NCBI RefSeq assembly: GCF_002310495.1
Contig: NZ_CP023344.1
Coordinates: forward strand, 1,364,001-1,428,000
Direction of reading: 5' to 3'
DNA length: 64,000 nucleotides
Source: Nibricoccus aquaticus
GTDB taxonomy: Bacteria; Verrucomicrobiota; Verrucomicrobiia; Opitutales; Opitutaceae
The notes beneath the pieces are model-generated. The model was not told the DNA's origin and made no database searches. It saw only the letters and a program-made list of their open reading frames with translations. The translations under genes were made by a program, and so were the position numbers. Below are positions 61,204-64,000 of this stretch, in pieces; the first letter of the stretch is position 1; every line of letters starts with the position of its first letter.

Positions 61204-64000
61204 ATGCGGCCCTTCCCAGCTTACCGCCTATCCGTCCGGCTTCTCACCCTCTGTGCGTTTCTGTGCCTCGCTCCCGGCGCTTTCGCACAGCCCGACCGCG
61301 ATCGCTTCGCGCGCCCCCTCGTCATCCCCACCCACACGGATAACTACCCGTACTCCTTCGTCGGTGCCTCCGGCCAGCCCGAGGGCTTCACCGTCGAACT
61401 CCTCGACGCCGTCGCCCGCACGATGAGCCTCAAAATCGAGCGCCCCCTCCTCCCGTCGCAAAATTTCAAGGACGGCCTCGTCTCCGGCCGCTACGACATC
61501 CTCCAGGTTTACTCCTTCGATCCCAGCCGCGAATCCTTTGCCGCCTTCTCCACGTCCTACCTCACCCTCCAGGGCTCCCTCTTCGTCAACCGCCACGCAG
61601 GCCTCCGCTCGCACGACGACCTCCCCGGCCGCGAGATCGTCATCGTCGGCCCCGGCAGCCCCGGCGACCAGTACATGCGCGAGTACGCCCCCGCGTCCCG
61701 CATCACCTACCTCGGCGGCGCGCAAGAAGCTCTTCACCACCTCGAAGCAGGCACCCGCCAGGTCGTCTTCCTCACCCGGCTCACCGCCCTCTCCGTCATC
61801 GAGCACTACGGCCTCAAAAATGTCGTCCCCCTCGATCCCCCACTCCACGGCGCCGACGTCCGCTTCTGCTTCGCCGTCCGCCGCGACGACACCGAACTCC
61901 TCACCCGCCTCAACGAGGGCCTCGCCATCCTCCATCGCACCGGCGAATTCAACCGCCTCTACGAAAAGTGGTTCAACCGCGTCGAACCCCGCAAAATCTC
62001 CCGCCAGCAGGCCGCCTTCATCGCCTTCCCTCTCCTCCTGATCGCCCTCGCCGTCGCCCTCTACGCCTGGTGGCACCAGCGCCAGCTCCGCACCCGTCTC
62101 GCCCGCCAGTCCGCCGAACTCGCCGAAAGCCGCGCCCTCCTCGCCGAGGCCCAGGCCTTCGCCCACCTCGGCCACTGGCGCCGCACTTTCGGCCCTCCCG
62201 ACACCGTCATGTGGTCCGATGAAACGTTCCGTATTCACGAACTCGATCCCGCCTCCGGCCCGCCAAAAACCTTCGACGAGCTCGCCGCCACCGCCCTCCC
62301 CGCCGACTCCGCCCGCTGGCGCGCCTCCGTCGAACGCGCCATGCGCGAAAAATTCTCTTACCAGCTCGACCTCGCCATCGAGCCCCGCCCCGGCCTCCGC
62401 AAATTCATCCATATCCGCGGCCGTTCCCAGACCGACTCCTCCGGCCGCGTCACCGCCGTCTTCGGCACCGTCCAGGATATCACCGCCCGCCGCGCCGCCG
62501 AGCTCGCCCGCCAGGAATCCGAACAACTCCTTCGCGCCCTATACGACAACCTCCCCAACGCCCTCGGCGTCCTCGACCGCACGGCCACCGGCTGGGAACT
62601 CGTCTCCCTCAACCCCGAAGCCGTCCGCCTCACCGGCCTCGCCGACCTGTCCACCATCGGCGAACCCGAAACCGCTTCCCTCTCCAAAGAAGCCTGGTGG
62701 CGCGACCTCCTCGCCCGCGCCGACTCCGCCACCTCCCCCGTCCGCTTCCAGTTCCAACGCGACGACCTCCGCCGCGAATTCGCCGCCACCCTCGTTCCCC
62801 TCCGCGCCCCCGACGGCCACCCCCGCTGCTGCTTCCTCATCGAGGACATCACCGACCGCAACATCCGCGACGCTGAGATCGCCCAGGGCCGCCGCCTCCG
62901 CGCCATCGGCGAAATGGTCGGCGGCATCGCCCACGAATTTAACAACCTCCTCACCCCCATCCTCATCACCGCCGACGCCCTCGCCAGCGATCCCCGCTCC
63001 GATCCCGCCCACCAGGCTGAACACAAACTCATCGCCGACACCGCCCGCCGCGCCTCCGGCCTCACCCGCCGCCTCCTCACCTTCGAGCGTAAAGCCGACC
63101 GTAAGGCCGAACTCGTCAACCTTCACACCGTCGTCGAGGCCAACCTCGATCTCCTCCGCCACACCGCCGACCGCCGTATCCGCCTCTCCAACACTCTCGG
63201 CGCCGACCTCCCCGCCCTCCACCTCGACACCGGCGATCTCAACCAGATCGTCCTCAACCTCCTTCTCAACGCCCGCGACACCCTCGACGAGAAACTCACC
63301 CTCCCGTCCGCCCCCGGCTGGCAGCCCTCCATCACCCTCGACGCCGCCACCCTCCCCGCCTCCGCCACCACTCCCCAAGACGCCACTCACTCCACACCCG
63401 ACCACTGGCTCCGCCTCGCCGTCACCGACAACGGCCTCGGCATGTCCCCCGCCATCATCGAGCGCATCTTCGAGCCCTTCTACAGCACCAAACAAGTCGG
63501 CCGCGGCACAGGCCTCGGCCTCGCCACCGTCTGGCACCTCGTATCCGATCTGGGCGGACGCATCGAGGTCCAGTCCACCGAAGGCACCGGCACCACCTTC
63601 TTCGTCTACCTCCCGGTCCGCCCCGTCGCCCTCGCGCCCGCGGCCACGCCCCCCGAATCGCCCCGCCCCGACTCCGGCCTGCGCCTCCTCGTCGCCGAAG
63701 ACGAAGAACTCATCGCCAGCGTCCTCGGCACGCTCCTCAGGCGCGAACGCCACGAGGTCACCCTCGCCCCCAACGGCCGCCAGGCCTGGGAGATCTTTGA
63801 GCACAACCCCGCCGCCTTCGACGCCCTCCTCTTCGATCTCAACATGCCCGAGATGACCGGCCTCGAACTCACCCGCCGCGTCCGTGCCTCCGGCTACCGC
63901 GGCCCGCTCCTCATCATGAGCGGCCGCATCACCGAAGAAACCCGCCGCGAACTCACCACCCTCCAGGTCGATGCCATCGTGAACAAACCATTCACCCTCG
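61204..64000 (+). CDS. Hybrid histidine kinase with periplasmic solute-binding sensor (cut off by window end)
   Basis: The frame is open from ATG 61204 to the end of the window (over 930 residues), with no stop seen. In order it has a signal peptide (1-27; LLTLCAFLCLAPGAFAQ), a periplasmic SBP_bac_3-like domain (about 35-262; GRYDILQVYSFDPSRESFA) and a TM helix (about 271-291). Two PAS domains (about 305-425 and 435-550) are followed by a HisKA helix with His577 in GGIAHEFNN, a HATPase with LNLLLNARDTL and GTGLGLATVWH, and a receiver from about 825 with LLVAEDEE and Asp878 in LLFDLNMPEM. It would sense an amino acid or similar solute outside the inner membrane. It is divergent from chrA, 160 bases away. 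Confidence 0.93.
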   Translation, partial: MRPFPAYRLSVRLLTLCAFLCLAPGAFAQPDRDRFARPLVIPTHTDNYPYSFVGASGQPEGFTVELLDAVARTMSLKIERPLLPSQNFKDGLVSGRYDILQVYSFDPSRESFAAFSTSYLTLQGSLFVNRHAGLRSHDDLPGREIVIVGPGSPGDQYMREYAPASRITYLGGAQEALHHLEAGTRQVVFLTRLTALSVIEHYGLKNVVPLDPPLHGADVRFCFAVRRDDTELLTRLNEGLAILHRTGEFNRLYEKWFNRVEPRKISRQQAAFIAFPLLLIALAVALYAWWHQRQLRTRLARQSAELAESRALLAEAQAFAHLGHWRRTFGPPDTVMWSDETFRIHELDPASGPPKTFDELAATALPADSARWRASVERAMREKFSYQLDLAIEPRPGLRKFIHIRGRSQTDSSGRVTAVFGTVQDITARRAAELARQESEQLLRALYDNLPNALGVLDRTATGWELVSLNPEAVRLTGLADLSTIGEPETASLSKEAWWRDLLARADSATSPVRFQFQRDDLRREFAATLVPLRAPDGHPRCCFLIEDITDRNIRDAEIAQGRRLRAIGEMVGGIAHEFNNLLTPILITADALASDPRSDPAHQAEHKLIADTARRASGLTRRLLTFERKADRKAELVNLHTVVEANLDLLRHTADRRIRLSNTLGADLPALHLDTGDLNQIVLNLLLNARDTLDEKLTLPSAPGWQPSITLDAATLPASATTPQDATHSTPDHWLRLAVTDNGLGMSPAIIERIFEPFYSTKQVGRGTGLGLATVWHLVSDLGGRIEVQSTEGTGTTFFVYLPVRPVALAPAATPPESPRPDSGLRLLVAEDEELIASVLGTLLRRERHEVTLAPNGRQAWEIFEHNPAAFDALLFDLNMPEMTGLELTRRVRASGYRGPLLIMSGRITEETRRELTTLQVDAIVNKPFTL

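Noticed and set aside
61228-62526. 432-codon frame on the minus strand near the right end
   Set aside because: Antisense to the kinase sensor domain; Gly/Glu/Ala-rich without motifs.
62219-63856. 545-codon open frame on the + strand near the right end
   Set aside because: Out of frame with the hybrid kinase that runs through 61204-64000; Pro/Ser/Thr-rich shadow.

Overview
The window is GC-rich, densely coded and has few Shine-Dalgarno-like sites. It most likely comes from the Verrucomicrobiota, probably an Opitutaceae-like member of class Opitutia. Four things point there: a lexA gene preceded by a perfect copy of the verrucomicrobial LexA operator (TGTTC-N4-GAACA, 18175-18188); an ECF sigma factor paired with a PknB/TPR-type Ser/Thr kinase; a cluster of GH43 enzymes with a TonB-dependent receptor; and many short dispersed intergenic repeats. 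The lineage is an inference. No rRNA, tRNA, CRISPR array, prophage or insertion sequence was recognised.

Region by region. 1-3.9 kb: a lactonase-fold beta-propeller, two VOC (glyoxalase/dioxygenase fold) proteins and a WYL regulator. 4-15.7 kb: a signalling island with two HAMP-less chemoreceptors, three response regulators and two large PAS hybrid histidine kinases, but no cheA or cheW. 16-21.7 kb: ABC-F ATPase, lexA, two membrane proteins and a PLP aminotransferase whose 5' end has a decayed duplicate just upstream. 21.8-31.9 kb: a TonB-dependent receptor, an ECF sigma/Ser-Thr kinase pair, a small L7/L12-like protein, a rhomboid-fold protein without the catalytic serine, a sigma factor fused through membrane segments to a TonB C-terminal domain, and a YihY-family protein. 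32-34.6 kb: a secreted beta-propeller and a PrsW-type membrane protease. 34.6-43.9 kb: an arabinan-utilisation locus with four GH43 enzymes, a GPH-type sugar symporter and a divergent TonB receptor. 44-52.3 kb: zinc ribbon protein, polyphosphate kinase, arabinose-5-phosphate isomerase, LysM lipoprotein, LpxR-like deacylase and sufU-sufS. 52.5-61 kb: a long minus-strand run (chrA, MarR, ClC channel, a 31-residue membrane peptide, a small membrane protein, methyltransferase, cupin, DUF2249 proteins, a heme-copper-oxidase-like membrane protein, a DUF59 protein and a Crp/Fnr regulator). This resembles nitric-oxide/denitrification accessory clusters, and inside it lies a well-spaced FNR/DNR class II promoter. 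61.2 kb to the end: a hybrid kinase with a periplasmic solute-binding sensor, cut off by the window edge.

Two families of dispersed intergenic elements run through the window. One is made of three or four imperfect copies of a 9-13 bp word, in many word types. Every copy I found has the same strand polarity, whatever the direction of the neighbouring genes. The other is a hairpin beginning GTAG, usually placed directly after a gene and sometimes supplying its TAG stop codon. With the sigma-TonB fusion and the FNR-type promoter, these are the most interesting signals here.
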